From: Nelumbo lutea
Lineage: Eukaryota > Streptophyta > Magnoliopsida > Proteales > Nelumbonaceae
Assembly: GCA_022828595.1 (NCBI GenBank)
Contig: JAKGHH010000001.1
Span: forward strand, 125,748,999-125,812,998
Length of the DNA: 64,000 nucleotides
Reading direction: 5' to 3'
Shown here: positions 21,679 through 34,115 of the stretch, in pieces
How positions within the stretch are numbered: position 1 is the first letter of the stretch
Layout of the letters: the number at the start of each line of letters is the position of its first letter
Position numbers and translations under genes: made by a program
The notes under the pieces: generated by a model
Database searches by the model: none
Told to the model about the DNA's origin: nothing
The model's input: only the letters and a program-made list of their open reading frames with translations

Positions 21679-22007
21679 TGACAATGGAGAGAGATTAAAG
21701 TAAACCCATTGGAAACAAATTGCATGAAGTGAAGAGGTTTTGAAGTGGGATATGTTGGAGAGGTGCCAATCAAACTGAACATATCACAATTTTTTAGATT
21801 TTGACTATCAATGTATGGAACACTGAAATTCTTATTGTCATCTCTATCACCAACTTAGAACATTGATCATGAGAAGAAATAATAATTTTCCAACTTACAT
21901 ATTAACATAGAAGAGAATCAGCCCTAATAGCCCTAATCCAAACTTGAATCAACCCAACCCAAACTAACTTTTTCTTGTTGTTTCACTCACCCAAGTTGCA
22001 CTACAAT

Positions 22008-22240
22008 CAAGGTTCAAAATATTGATAGTCTGATACGCTTGATGAGGCGTATCAGCCTATATCAAAATTCTCCTTTTTTTTTCTTTGAAACTAGTTCAGG
22101 GGGATTGGTTTAAGGTTTATTTACCGCCTGAAATAGGTGGGACCCTAAAACATTAAGTGTAGGGACATACTGGAGGGGCCTCGATACAATACGTATCGAC
22201 CTATATGCTCTAATACATTGTGATATTTCGATCCTTGACT
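22008..22240. mobile_element. MITE with CAAGGTTCAAAATATTGATA ends
   Basis: The left end CAAGGTTCAAAATATTGATA pairs with the inverted right end CAAGGATCGAAATATCAC. Words TGATACG and CGTATCAG repeat inside. A relative lies at 37814-38066. Confidence 0.6.
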
Positions 22241-22314
22241 ACAATTAATCATTTGCATTTCTTGTGCCAAGGCAGATCTTAATAATTTAAATGCCGGATT
22301 CACAAAAATATCCT

Positions 22315-22592
22315 TAGGCCCCGCTCGCTTTTCAGTAAGTTATTTACCTAGGCAAGTGCATTTACCCATGTTCTTTTGTTCTCCACATAAATAAAACAAT
22401 TATTGTTTTAACCATAAAAGTCCATTATTAAAAAGGGCATTTTTGTCTCATTCAAGTATTATTTATCCACAAATAGGTAAAGGTAAGTGATACCTAGAGA
22501 AATAAATTTCTTAATTAATAAGAATCAAAATCCTATTTACGGAGTTTTCCCATCTCATAATCCATAAAGTGAACAAACATTAATGGTTTTAA
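22315..22592. mobile_element. MITE of the GGCCCCGTTTGG...GTAAGTTATTTACC family, copy 1
   Basis: It contains GTAAGTTATTTACC, GTGCATTTACCCATGTTCTT, GTCCATTATTAA and GTCTCATTCAAGTATT in the same order as 28234-28612 and 41588-41911. The right end AAGTGAACAAACATTAATGG is degraded. Confidence 0.6.
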
Positions 22593-23383
22593 AACTTTTT
22601 TTAGTTGTAAAGCCAGCGCAAGCACCAAATTGGAACACTTAATGAATTCCGCTTTTGTTTTACAGCCATTTGATCGTGAAAGCCTACTGAAGGTTGAGGT
22701 AAAAATGTAAACTTGTCAAAGGGTTATCTTGATTTTGGGCGTTAATTTTGATAAAATCGAAGTAATAAAAGCTTCCTCTCTTATTCGATCGAAGAAAATA
22801 GGGGACCCCCTTTGCTCTCATCCTCAACATCTTCTGCGTTATTCCACTAAAGATGAACAATAACCGCTAGTTCACAACTAATGGGACCTGTATTTGTCAA
22901 TGTATTTGAGCACAAAGGTGCAAACCAGAACGGCACAAATCGATGCATAAGGATAACCAGCATTGAAATATTACTGAAATCGTTGAAAAACGTGTAATTA
23001 AGGTGATAAATGACAAACAAAACCCTAATTACGTACAGGAAAGATGACATGCGTCCCATTGTTGATAATATAAAATAGAAAAAGTGGGGTCCGCTTATTT
23101 TCTCAACATCCCTGATGTCTCATCATGATCTCCAAACCAAACGTTACCTTGGATGTGATCAAGCCATTGATAACCCTAACAAGTGGCCCTGCCCAATAAC
23201 TAATCCTCTTTTCACTTTTAAGATGTGATAATTGATAGGCAGTTTGATCTTCCTTCAAAACATTGACCATCATCTTAGCTTAAGTACAAAGAACTAAGAA
23301 ATACATAGATCATACACACAGGCTTATAGAGATCAAGATCAACACTGTAGTCCGTAGCTGAAGAAGTTTGCTGGGTTCCCCCG
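22593..23383. other. 3' flank of WAT1, no gene recognised
   Basis: Intergenic DNA. The transcript end of the neighbouring minus-strand gene should fall near its right edge. No exon was seen. Confidence 0.5.
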
Positions 23384-25487
23384 TCAAACATTCTCGGTAG
23401 ACGGAGACAGTAAGGGCTGGACGAGGGAGGATTTGGGGTGGCTCGACATCCTGTTGCTTCCTTGCTCGGAGGCTGAGGTGATGATCGCAGCTGTTTCCTT
23501 TGCAAACTTTCTCTCCTCGCTTTTCCCCCACAGCACCAGGTACAATCCGATTATAATCAGCACTGCACCGATGATCCTGCACATCACCATCAATTTACAG
23601 AAATGTCAAGCCAATTTTAGACTCAGATCACTTGGGTTATCTCGTGATCTAATGGTCAATGAGGATCCACATTGCCCGGCCAGTAACTCAGGCATTTCTT
23701 TATCATGCATTCAAGCAATGGAGAGAGCTAAACCAGTAACCCTCTTTCTTAACCATCCATGGAGTAGATTTCTGGCGACCACCGGCCGGCCGGTGACGCC
23801 TGAATGTCAGCCATCTGGGTGGCCTGAGAAATTGCTTCACAAAAACAAGAAAGCAAGAAAGTGGAACTGTGGAATTTGCTGCTGAGGAACACCCACCCTC
23901 CCAAGTAGAACTGTTCACCCAAAGCGATGGAGGCCATAATGGCGACAACCAAGGTCTGGACAGGTTGATACACTGCCACAAACACAGGGCCACCCCTGTC
24001 AATGCACCAGATCTGAACAGCGAAGGCGATCCCTGAAGCTACCACTCCCTGCAACCCGGACGGTCATCGGGTCATTATCAGTAATACAAAGTACACTCAG
24101 CTATAATAATACTTTATGCAAACAGTGAAAAGCACCGAGAGAAAACGATTAAAGTATACCCTCTCAGCCTCTCTGCTTTCATTTTTTATTTTTTTTATAC
24201 GACAGCTTGTGAAGCTGTTGCTACTTCACAAGCAATCCTCCGTAAAAAATTAACAAAATTTTTATCGTTTGGTTCAACGTCTGTTATACGAACCGCGTAG
24301 AAAACACTGAAGAGCTCGGCGCCGGAGTGAACTTGCCAAGCTTGAGAGCTTCTCTCGATGAAGGCGGCAATTACTAGGAACTGTATGACGCCGAAGAAGC
24401 AAGTATAAGAGGTGACAGACAGTCGAGCTGGGTATTTCTTGAGGACGGGTGCTTGTAAGACGAGCCAGGCTGACCAGGAGAGGCAGTGCCCAATGAGGTA
24501 AATGCACCCCAAGGTCCAGTTCTTGCCGCTAGCGTCCCCTAACGAAAGCAGGAGTGGTGTTTGGTGTAGATGTGGGGAGGGCCTAAAGATGGTTGGGCCT
24601 TTGTATAGTGTGATGACCGAAGCTCCGGCGACACAGGAGAGAGTTCCGACCACTTTGGCAATGCCGTCTTTTCTATTTAAGCGTACTTGTTCTATCCTGT
24701 CAACCCAGTAAACAATGAATGAAAACCGCGAAATTAATTAGTTGTAAATAGACTTATATTTGTAGAAGCAAAGCAGCACCAAATTAAAATGCAGGAATAC
24801 TTGATGGGTCTCCACGTACCGAACAAAATAAGAATGAACAAATGTGCTTGGTTACCTGAGTATGGCAGCCATAAGAAAGGTTATGGCTGGAACCGAGTTC
24901 TGAATGGCAGATGCGAAAGTGGGCGATGTGCTGTCCAAACCCAACAAGTAGAATCCTTGGTTCGCTGTTATTCTGTTGGGAATTGAAATGTGATTCAGTT
25001 CATCAGGCAACATATATAGTTAATTATTTTCTCAAAACTTCGTTAGTCTATGATTTAATCAATTCTTTATCTTTGTATTCTGAGATAATCGTACCCGACT
25101 ACCGCAAGGAGGAAAAACTGAACCATAAAATTAAGAGTCATGGCTGGCCTCTCTTTCCTACAAGCAATTAAGGTATGCACAGGTTAAAAATCATATCTTT
25201 CTAGTCTGAAGAAAGGAAGACAAGAGGATAGGTCGTCCATAGAGGTTAATTTTGAAATAGCTAACATACTTCTCTAGAAAATAAGCAAAAGGAACGAGAA
25301 GAAGCAAAGCGATGATGTTCCTGTAGACGGGGAACACAATCTTGCTTATGCCCATATTGAGAGCCGCTCGTGAGACGACATGAAACCCAGCATAACCAAA
25401 CTGCAGGGCCAACATGGCCATGTGCAGCTTGGCCCTTTCAGGCACCGAACACATTCTCTTAGCCCAGCATGAACCAGTATCCGCCAT
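23384..25487 (-). CDS. WAT1: WAT1-like EamA transporter (six exons, intact)
   Basis: Joined exons on the minus strand are 25270-25487, 25095-25157, 24856-24972, 24294-24696, 23897-24048 and 23384-23576. All introns have GT donors and AG acceptors, phases fit throughout, and the sum is 1146 bases or 381 residues. WAT1 (WALLS ARE THIN 1) of Arabidopsis is about 390 residues. It is a ten-helix EamA/drug-metabolite transporter of the tonoplast that exports auxin from the vacuole and is needed for fibre secondary walls. Signature blocks seen in order are MLALQFGYAGFHVVSRAALN, FPVYRNIIALLLLVPFAYFL, ANQGFYLLGLDSTSPTFASA, ASVITLYKGPTIF, SGIAFAVQIWCIDRGGPVFV, VYQPVQTLVVAIMASIALGE and LYLVLWGKSEE. The start at 25487 gives MADTGSCW, matching the family. 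An in-frame ATG six codons upstream (25505) is less likely. The soluble tail ends QPLLSPSTENV. This is the best gene in the window. Confidence 0.95.
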
Positions 25488-25638
25488 TGAAGCAGCAGGC
25501 ACCAAATTAAAAGGTTTCGGAGGAAGAAAGAGTGGCAGAAAGCTAGCTAAGAGACGGGATGACTAAGACATAGAAAGTTGGAAACGAAGGTCGAAAAAAT
25601 GGTGGAGACTTGTAGTCCTAGGGGAAGGGTGAGGGCTG

Positions 25639-25646
25639 TAAATATA
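25639..25646 (-). promoter_or_regulatory. Candidate WAT1 TATA box
   Basis: The minus strand reads CTATATTTACAGC here, about 150 bases upstream of the WAT1 start codon. That leaves room for a leader of about 120 bases. No competing TATA was seen nearer. Prediction only. Confidence 0.4.
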
Positions 25647-25689
25647 GTCCTAGGCATGGAGAGGGAAAGCGAGTTTGTGTGGAGAAGGG

Positions 25690-28233
25690 TGTCCCACAGT
25701 CAGTCCTAAAAAGACGTCATGTCAACCAGGAGTACCCTTCCATTGTTTTTGGTTGTCTCCCACATTCTTCTCTCCTCACCCCCTCTCAGCTGACAAGACA
25801 ACTCCCATCGCACTACCGAACAAAAGAGTGGGAGAGAGAGAGACGGTCCACAGTGCAGACTACAGTAACCTAACACTAACAGTTTCTGTTTTGGCTCACA
25901 GCCATTAATGATGATAATTGAGGAGGGGCTGAGCCGCCATTGATAGATAGCGCGCACGAGGGGAATGGTTACTCCTTGCGCCCTGGTCCCCATCCAACAT
26001 ACACAGGACCCCACCACCCCACCTTGTACAATTTCCATTTCTTCTGTCTCACAGACACCACTCTATCATCAGTCTTTTAATTTGCCTGTGAAAGCCACTA
26101 TACTTCATTACCAGTGATACAGTTTATTAATTAATCAGTAAGGTCTCCGCTTTTGAATGTTTTAGTATTAGTTTCTTAGAATAATATTCTCAGTATCCAT
26201 AGTGCACATTCTCATAACCGATCAAGTGCATTAATTTGGACAACTAACAGTGATAAAGCAGCAGTGGTTGAGCAAAGGAAAGCCCATTATCAAATGGTGA
26301 AGGTGGCAGTGGCAGCTCTTGTCTTCTTGACCAGCAGAGCATCTTTCTCCGGTTCCATCATAACCAAACAAATTAATAAGCATGCAGTAAACGAATCCGG
26401 GTCAGATGGCAGATGGGTGTGCTTCCCACTGATGCAGTGAATGAAGCTGGCTTGTGTTTGCTGTATTTGTCCATAGCTCCACCCAACAGACTTTACTGAA
26501 GAACCCAATTAACACAGATTCCTGATCTTCTAATTCCTCATCAACCCCTAATACCATTATAGAATCTGGTAGAAAGATTTGAATTCCTCATCAATTTGCA
26601 TTTATGACAAGAAAAAAATAATTAATCCATCTTTTAAATGGGAAGATGGCCTGATCAGACGACTGTGGGTCCATAGACTAATTAGAAAAGGAATGCATTA
26701 TTTGGGTATGGGCCTCTAGTGGAATGTGTACAAAGTACAGGTCCCAACAACACAAGGAATCCATCCTTCTGCTCATTTAAAACGAAAATCACAGATCCTC
26801 ATTGGTTTACTTTCTGCAAGTGAATTTGTTTAATGGGTCTCTCCCTTAATTTGTTAACAATTCAATTATTAATTACAAGGTTATAAACTTTCAATCCTCC
26901 TCCAGGAAACCCTAATCAAGTTTCTCCCACTAATGACCCCACTCCCAAAGTTGCTCTGCTGTGGCGTGTTTTGGCACCAGCACCCTTGCTTTAGGGGACA
27001 TGCTGCCCGCTCGACTGAGACCACCATCATTTTAATTTTTCAAAACAGAGGGGCCCGTCCAGGAGAAAATATATCCCACCCTTTTTCTTCTTTTGGACAG
27101 AGCCCCAGCCATGCTTTAGAAAAGAATGGTACCATCCGACCCAACCGGTTTGAAACAATCTCGGACACCCATTTTCCTGCCCCTCTCCGTTTTCTTTTGA
27201 ATAGATAAAAAGTACGTTGCAGACAACCAGAAATGATTCAATACCAGGGTTCTGGATCCGATTGTACAAGCCGAATCTCTCAGGCTCAATTCATTAATTG
27301 GGTTTCGGGCCGATTCTTGGAACCAGCTGGTTGAGCCCTTTTCAAGCAATGGTTTTGTTCATAACCAGAAAGCTCACATTGTTCTACTTTCATAGGAAAT
27401 TTCAAAAGGGTAGAGAAAAAGAAGAATTAAAAAAGGAGTAAGCGCAGCGAGCTTTCATTTCATTTCGATGCCACCATATCTATAATCTACTCTTCTTTAA
27501 CAAGCACCGCAGAAAGGGAAAAAGATGGAGGAAAAGAAATCTTGCTATATAATGCTAATAAAGAAAGACCTTCCTGGTGTGAATGGGGGTGGTGTCAATC
27601 TGGCGTCACCATCTCGATATGACATGTTTGTGGGCAGCATATGTGGTGCATCGTTAGGCCAACAGGGACACATGTGATCACTGTAGCTAAGGCCTGAGGC
27701 CCAAACGCCGCATAAGACAGTGACCAACTGATGACCACCTCCTTAGATAAATTAATGAGGTCTTTAATTCATAACACACCAAAAGGAATAACAAAACAAA
27801 CTCGGAAGAGCCAACTTGAGATGGATTTACAGCCTTGATTGATAATATTTTGAATGCAAGCTGTGCAGATGCAGTAGGATGCTGTGCCTGCGCCAAGAAA
27901 TTAAAAAGCCTGGCTAAGCATCACTCTTTATGTAACATAGCCAGAGAAGATGTAGATTGTTTTATGTGCCAAATCTGTCACAGTTTGTATTATTAATTTG
28001 GGTTTGGTTCCTATCTCCTTCACACTTACCGACCACTAACCCAATTGGCAATTGCCCTCAAAAGCAACAACAAATTATAAGCAATCACAAACATGCAATT
28101 TTTTTTAGTAAAAATTGTTGTAACATTTTTTTAAAGAAAGAGAAAAATTTATTAATTAAGGATAAAAAAAAAAAGAGAGGGGCATGAGACCTTACCCTCA
28201 AAACAAAAATTAATTAGGAGACGAAACTTGATG
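25690..28233. other. WAT1 upstream region and intergenic DNA
   Basis: Several open frames on both strands (for example 26933-27208 and 27116-27349) mirror each other and have no family features. No repeat with clear ends was found. Distal regulatory sites may exist but none is recognisable by eye. Confidence 0.5.
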
Positions 28234-28612
28234 TAAAGGCCCCGTTTGGTTTTTGGTAAGTTACTTATTCGGGTAAGTAGGTAAATGTTTTCTAGGAAAG
28301 ATTTATATACCCGGGTAAGTGCATTTATTCATGTTCTTTTATTTTCCCTGTAAATAAGATAATTACCATTTTAGCCATAAAAATCTATTATTACAAGGGG
28401 TATTTTTGTCCCATTCAAGTATTGGCAACTTTCCCCCAAGGTAGGAAAGTTATTTACCCATCTAGGAGATGAGTATCACTTAGGAAAATAAACTTTCTCA
28501 GATCCCCACATAAATCTGAAAAAAGAATATGGGATTCTTGGTCAATGAGATTTTGATTCCCATTGACCAATTTTCCCCCTTCTCAAAATCCAGAAAAAGA
28601 ATGCCCCCCAAA
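28234..28612. mobile_element. MITE of the GGCCCCGTTTGG family, copy 2
   Basis: The left end GGCCCCGTTTGGTTTTTGG pairs with the inverted right end GGGGGGCATTCTTTTTCTGG. The interior matches the copies at 22315 and 41588 (CCCATTCAAGTATTGGCAAC, TTTCCCCCAAG). Confidence 0.65.
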
Positions 28613-30228
28613 AAAAACTAAAAGCAGAAAAATAAAAACTTATATTAAGAATAATACTGGGGGTGAAAGTAATAACCCTTCTTTATTCTAAAAACAGAAT
28701 AATCAAAACCAAAAGTGGTTGTGATTTGTGAAGTCATTTTACTCTTATTCTTTCAACCAAAATATTACATTCAAGAGATGTCCATTGTTGGACCCTACCA
28801 TGCATGACTCTCTCTAGAGGATTTTACTTAGGAGGATCTTATGGAATTACTGCATTTTAAGATTAATGAAACCTCTAGCTTGCTAGCAAGCTATCATCTG
28901 CTTGGTAGGGAGACACCATGAAGGAAAATATTTCCTTTTATTAATCCTTTATGGAAACCTATAGCCTAGAGCCTCTCTGCCCTGACCCATGTTGGATCTT
29001 TGCGCCTGGAGCAAAGAAATTAAAGGAAACTGCTGGTGGGATATCAACCAAGTAGCTAGCATCAAATACCAATGGCTGGTTCATGCATGCTGGATGAAGC
29101 AATTAATGTTCTTTTGGTCCAAGCAGATTATTTTACTTTTCCAGTCGGGAGAAATCAGGCTTAGAGGTTGTGTGGCTTCAATTATTCCATGTGTACGTCT
29201 CTGTAGACCAATGCCTTCACTTATTATAACAGCCACCATCAATGATTTAGTGCCTTAGTGTGATGAATGCTAGGCAGCCCTAACCCATCTCTTTGGATTT
29301 ATTTAACCACATAGGATCAAAGGAAGGAAGGTAGTTCCCCCTTTCCCCGGAGGAACACTTAGAAATCTTGTGGCTGTTTGCTGCCTGCAATGTGGTTAGG
29401 TTGTCATTCAATAGACTTTCTATAACATATAGGTGAATCACTAGGGTCAGGGAAGGTTTGGTCCTCTTCATTCTCTTTCCAGTTTTTCCAAACCACCGAT
29501 GCTTTTTCCTGAAGGAGATCTTGTTGTTAGTGATAAAAACAACAATAACGGTTTGTAGAATCCAATCTCCATAAGATTTGAGACTTCATTTTAGAGCAAA
29601 CAAACACTCCCCTCCCCTCCTTGGGCATATCCTCCTAACTTTTTGTGGGTTGGCTCTTGTGGATAAATTCTTAGTGGATCAACCTACCAGCCAGACTCTG
29701 GAGTGCTTTTGCTTGGCCATTTCGGAGGAAAAGTGATTCCCACAGTAAGATTAAGTGAAGATAGAGAAAGAGAAAAAAAATGGTCACAGATGCTTTTGTT
29801 AGTGGGGCCAACTATGATAAGATGGATTAATGCAATTCATTCAAGTGGGTGTGCAATAGTCTACTGAAAAAGATTAATGGTTGGAAAGTTGGTTAAGGAG
29901 TTTAGTTCATATGTGGACACCCAACAACCACTCAATAAGATCTAAGGGGTCTAAGAACGACAGAAGGGACTAGAGAGAGATTTTAAAAAGCCAGAGTTGT
30001 CCTTTTCTTCTTAATTTCCCCCATTTTGCCTTGGGGTGGGAATCTGGACTAGAAGCTGTTTGGTCCAACTCAATGTGACCATTCTAATCTGTAAGGCTGG
30101 AGAACTAGGCCCAACAGGAAAGTATTCTTTGTCCCCTTAGATCAATCTATTATGGACCAACCCTCTAAATAATGAATACAATACAAATACTTCTTCATAA
30201 GATTATGATTGACTAATTACAGTAGGGC
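28613..30228. other. No gene recognised
   Basis: The frame at 28989-29258 is open but has no family signature and weak coding character. A 16-base palindrome, AGCTTGCTAGCAAGCT, lies near 28877. Otherwise the stretch is plain intergenic DNA. Confidence 0.5.
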
Positions 30229-30236
30229 CCCTAAAT

Positions 30237-30413
30237 AATTTTTTTGGTATTTGGTGGTACTTTCGAGTCCCCTATAGAGGACGTTTAAGTAGCACAGCAC
30301 CACACTTATAGCCCTCCCCCCTTCCTAAAAAAATTGGTGGCAACGGGATTTGAATCCCTATCGCTATAGGAACGAACCAGCTAACATGCCGAGTCACCCC
30401 TCAATTGATGGTT
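30237..30413 (-). mobile_element. tRNA-related SINE with 8-bp target-site duplication
   Basis: Read on the minus strand, the left part holds a tRNA-like promoter: GACTCGGCATGTTAGCTGG as an A-box region and GGGATTCAAATCCC as a B box, about 40 bases apart. The body runs to CACCAAATACC and an A-rich tail. The direct repeat CCCTAAAT flanks the unit at 30229-30236 and 30414-30421. RNA polymerase III promoter, short length (177 bp), A tail and target duplication together indicate a SINE. The family is not assigned. Confidence 0.65.
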
Positions 30414-30540
30414 CCCTAAATCTATAGGGTACAAGGAGGACCACTCTTGTTTACCTATCTCATCAATACACTTGAGAAATTTGCAGGGACCCCCTTCAGT
30501 TTGCAATTCCCATTGGGTTGGTGGTTTATTGGGTCAAGAT

Positions 30541-30772
30541 CTTAGGGTTCATTTGGGAATAGGGTCTGGAATCGAAATCAATCATCAAAATGGTCCAATC
30601 ATTTGATTGGGCGGGATGGGATTTCGATTCCCACTCCTAGCAGAATGGCATTCCTCTTTTGAGGGAATGATTTGATCATTCTAATCTCCCCCTTCAAAAT
30701 GAGAATCTCATTCTAATTCGCCACAAAAAAAAAAAAAAAGTAATTCTAATTCCAGTTTGAACCAAACAGGCA
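30541..30772. mobile_element. MITE with GGGTTCATTTGGGAAT ends
   Basis: The left end TAGGGTTCATTTGGGAATAG and the inverted right end CTGTTTGGTTCAAACTGGAAT form imperfect inverted repeats. The interior has GATTCCCACTCC and ATTCTAATC words and a poly-A run at 30724-30739. Confidence 0.45.
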
Positions 30773-31439
30773 GGTAGTGACTATATACTGTGTTTTCAAA
30801 TATATCCACCTGATGATATTTTTCCGATATTGCGGTGATTGTGTCCAAATTTTTGGCAAATTCAGCTACATCTCTCGAGCACGTAGTGACTATCTCCATT
30901 ACCATATCTCAAGTTGAAGTAGTGTTAATTACTTTAGAATGAATGCACCATGCCGAAGAGGGGTCCCATAAAAGGGGAACCTCGCCTACCTTCACTAGAT
31001 AAAGTCGACGTCAACTTGGCCATGCTCATGACAAGATTGGCATTGGAATCTTTGGTGGTTAGCTGATATCCTTCAACGTGACAACGTGAATTATTCTTAG
31101 TAAGTCATTGTCACTCCAAGGTCCACCCATGGGCCATGGGTCAGTCATGCGTGCTGCTCATGCATCGATCAGTGGGCGACACTTCATTTACCCATTCGCA
31201 ATCAGGATTCAGGAGAGTTCATTCAAGCTAAGGCACAACAGTAGAGTTCTATACACAAGAAGGTTGGGTTGGATTGGATTGAAGTTTGAGTTAGGGTTTG
31301 GGTTGAAAAGTATGAATGTACTTAATTTTGGGTTGGACTAGGGTTGAGGTCTTGACCAATCTAAGCCAATATAATTTCATATATGTATGTATATACAACT
31401 ATATATGCTTCCATAAATGTATTTATTTATTTATACCAA

Positions 31440-31757
31440 TGTTTTTAAACTATTGTTGACCCGAACAAATGGATCATTCAGCCCGAGAACTGTCAGGCAA
31501 CCAGTTCTGTTTTGCCCCAAACCCTATCTCTACCCTATCTCTGTCTAAAAACCATTGAATTGTTTAATGACCCGTTGACCCGGGCAGTCAAGAGATCAAC
31601 CCATTCAATAGGTTTTGACTATTTTATTATTTTAATTATTGTTTTTTAATTTTTTTGTCAAAACAAGCCATTTATTCGAACCGAACAATTAATCCATCAA
31701 TGCAAAAATTAGTGGCCAAAACGGTTAAAGTTTCAGGTCAATTTTTAAAATATTAAT
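31440..31757. mobile_element. MITE-like repeat with TTTTTAAAC...GACCCG ends
   Basis: It begins ATGTTTTTAAACTATTGTTG ACCCG and ends CAGGTCAATTTTTAAAATAT in inverted arrangement, matching the end type of the outer element at 12447-13545. Words CCCGAAC and GACCCGTTGACCC fill the arms. Confidence 0.45.
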
Positions 31758-32716
31758 CTATGCATACATACATACATACATACATATAACCGTGTTCTTT
31801 TACACATAACCAGCCTGACTTACACCCTTACTTTGGACAGGTTTAACACTAGTGAATTAATAACTTGTCATTGATAGTGGCTGGACGATTTGGTGAGGAA
31901 AGAAAATGATACTCCCTGGACAATAGATAAATTATGTCCAAAAACAGCGTTAATGTATCAAAAAGAATACCCGGCAAGTATAGGTATGATATCTGTATCA
32001 TTTGGCAATAGATTCAAGAATTCAACATGGGTTTAGGTCTTTAGGGTAAACATAATCTATTAGTAATAGTAGTAGTAGTTAGTCGAAAGGAACGCTGCTA
32101 AGATCCCAAGTAGAGCACTACTACTTTATATCCAGATCGAATTGTGCCTAATCATGACTCTCTTGAAAAGGAGCAGAGCTTTGTCCCGTAAAACATGGAC
32201 TAGTGATGTTACTATGTTTGTGTTATGGCAATCCATTCAATGGCAGCTGATCCCTTTATCATGGACATGGTGACTCATTATACAACTTTTTGTAAGAGGT
32301 AGGCCGGCCTCAACTCTCAAGCAAAGCCATCGTTTTCTCTCTTCTCATTACAATGAAGTTAAGGTCTTCTCATGTTATCACAAGTTTGAATATTCTCCAA
32401 TTTCAGTAATCGATTTTAATTTCTCCCAGCTGACAAGTAGTTTCCATTAACTCTTCAGAAATGTTCAAAACAACGCTCCATGTAATTAAGTAGCTAGTGA
32501 TCATGTTCTTGACACTACTGCCTTTGATGTTTTATGCAAAGTATAAAAAATTTGGTCTATTCCAAGTAAACATTAATATTCATTCCTATGAAGCAACTAA
32601 ATATCGGCTGCCCCCATTCAACCAAATTCACACAGCAGCTTATATGTTTTATGTGATATCTTAATCTATTATGTAATTATTATTTCTGTTTGCCAAAATG
32701 ATCTGAAGTGACTTTA
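31758..32716. other. Intergenic DNA with CATA microsatellite
   Basis: A (CATA)n run of about six units lies near 31765-31790. No coding signal was seen. Confidence 0.6.
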
Positions 32717-32859
32717 GGCTGTGTTTGGTTTAATAGAAAATAAGAGAAACAGAAAGTTGAGGAAAACTGGTTAAAGAATTTCATATATCAGAAAATCACT
32801 TAAAAACTTTCCCTCAACCTTCTTTTTCTCTATTATTTTGTATCAAACCAAACATAGCT
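32717..32859. mobile_element. Tourist-like MITE, GGCTATGTTTGGTTT family, copy 1
   Basis: The ends GGCTGTGTTTGGTTTAATAG and, inverted, AGCTATGTTTGGTTTGATAC pair well. TTA is duplicated on both sides (32714-32716 and 32860-32862), as expected for PIF/Harbinger. Confidence 0.7.
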
Positions 32860-33167
32860 TTAATCTTTGATAGTCGTACGTAAAATTAGTTTAGCTAGTG
32901 ATTCTTTGCAAAGTCAAAGAAATTTTATGTAGTACAAAATCTAGCAAGATGAATGAATAATAATTAATGACTGCATGTAAGCATTATGATCCTTGATCAT
33001 GTAAAAGTTTTAGATTCATATAGCTGATTTTATCATTCTTAATAAGCTCCTCATATCATAAAACAATTGATTTATTTTACATTTATAATTCTAGATTTAT
33101 TATTTATCTTTCACCAGAAGTTCTATTGAAGTATAGCTAATGTGTTAATTCTTTGCCATTAATAATT

Positions 33168-33494
33168 AATGCCTGTTTCGTGCATTTTTTTGCGATCTTT
33201 CGGCTGTTTATAAGTTGGGAAGACTGATTTTCGGTTTATTCCCATTTGGTTTATGGAAGATCTAACCGCCAAAAGACAGAACATCAAAAAAACACGAGAA
33301 GCCCATTTTGGGCTGATTTTGGGAAGCTTCTAATGAAATTTTTCGCGTCTTTCGCGTTTTAATCTCTCGCAGAAAGACATGCATCTAACAAACGTGCTTT
33401 AGGCTATTCAAATTTTCATGCAAAAGCTCAATGAGTCTTTTGCATATCAGAGCTACCAAAAGATATTCCCAAAAAAACACGCTAAGTGGGCCCT
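33168..33494. mobile_element. Possible MITE with CGTGNATTTTTTTG ends
   Basis: The left GCCTGTTTCGTGCATTTTTT and the inverted right GGCCCACTTAGCGTGTTTTT are weak inverted repeats. The composition (TTCGCGTCTTTCGCGTT) contrasts with the flanks. Confidence 0.4.
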
Positions 33495-33984
33495 AAGTTC
33501 ATAGTTTGCAGTTATTTTCATTTTTGTGGTTTGTCTATTAATTAAGTAATTTAAGAGACTAAAATAAGGTTCAAGTAAAATCATTTTCAAAAAGGTTACT
33601 TACCTAACTTATAATGTAAAGCTGTGTATACTACTGTTATACAAATTGGTTTTCTTATAAGATTTTAATAATGTTATGAACATTATAAGGATAGTTTAAT
33701 TATTTAAATGAAATTAGAGATTTTAAATATCTATATCCTTGTGTTAAAAGAGATTACAGTGAAGTAACAACCTTTTAACTATTGTTCTCTAATATTTAAG
33801 AAAAAAAAAACATATCATTTAGCTTAAGCAACAATAGTTGTGGAAAAACCAAAAAGAAAAAAGAAAAAAGAAAAGAAAATCAATCCACTCCTCTATTCCC
33901 ATTATACCACCACCCTTACTTCTACCATTGATCTTCTTTGTTCCAATTGATTTGGGAGACAGAGAAATACTTTACATCCAATAA

Positions 33985-34112
33985 GGCTATGCTTGTTTGA
34001 AGGAAAATGTAGGGAAAGGAATGGAAATGTAAGGAAACCTTTACAACCCTTGTATTTGTTTTCCTGTCTTTCCCTTCCTTTCCCTACCTCTTGCTTCAAA
34101 CCAAATATAGCC
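33985..34112. mobile_element. Tourist-like MITE, GGCTATGTTTGGTTT family, copy 2
   Basis: It starts GGCTATGCTTGTTTGAAGG and ends CTTCAAACCAAATATAGCC, with TAA on both sides (33982-33984 and 34113-34115). The whole unit is close to a perfect palindrome around its centre. Confidence 0.75.
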
Positions 34113-34115
34113 TAA

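Noticed and set aside
23433..23885. 150-codon plus-strand ORF
   Set aside because: It is the shadow of WAT1 exon 6 and the preceding intron.
28989..29258. Possible small protein gene
   Set aside because: No splice context, no conserved motif, codon pattern not convincing.
30237..30413. A true tRNA gene
   Set aside because: Only A- and B-box-like blocks exist. There is no cloverleaf acceptor stem, and the unit has SINE-type tail and flanking duplication.
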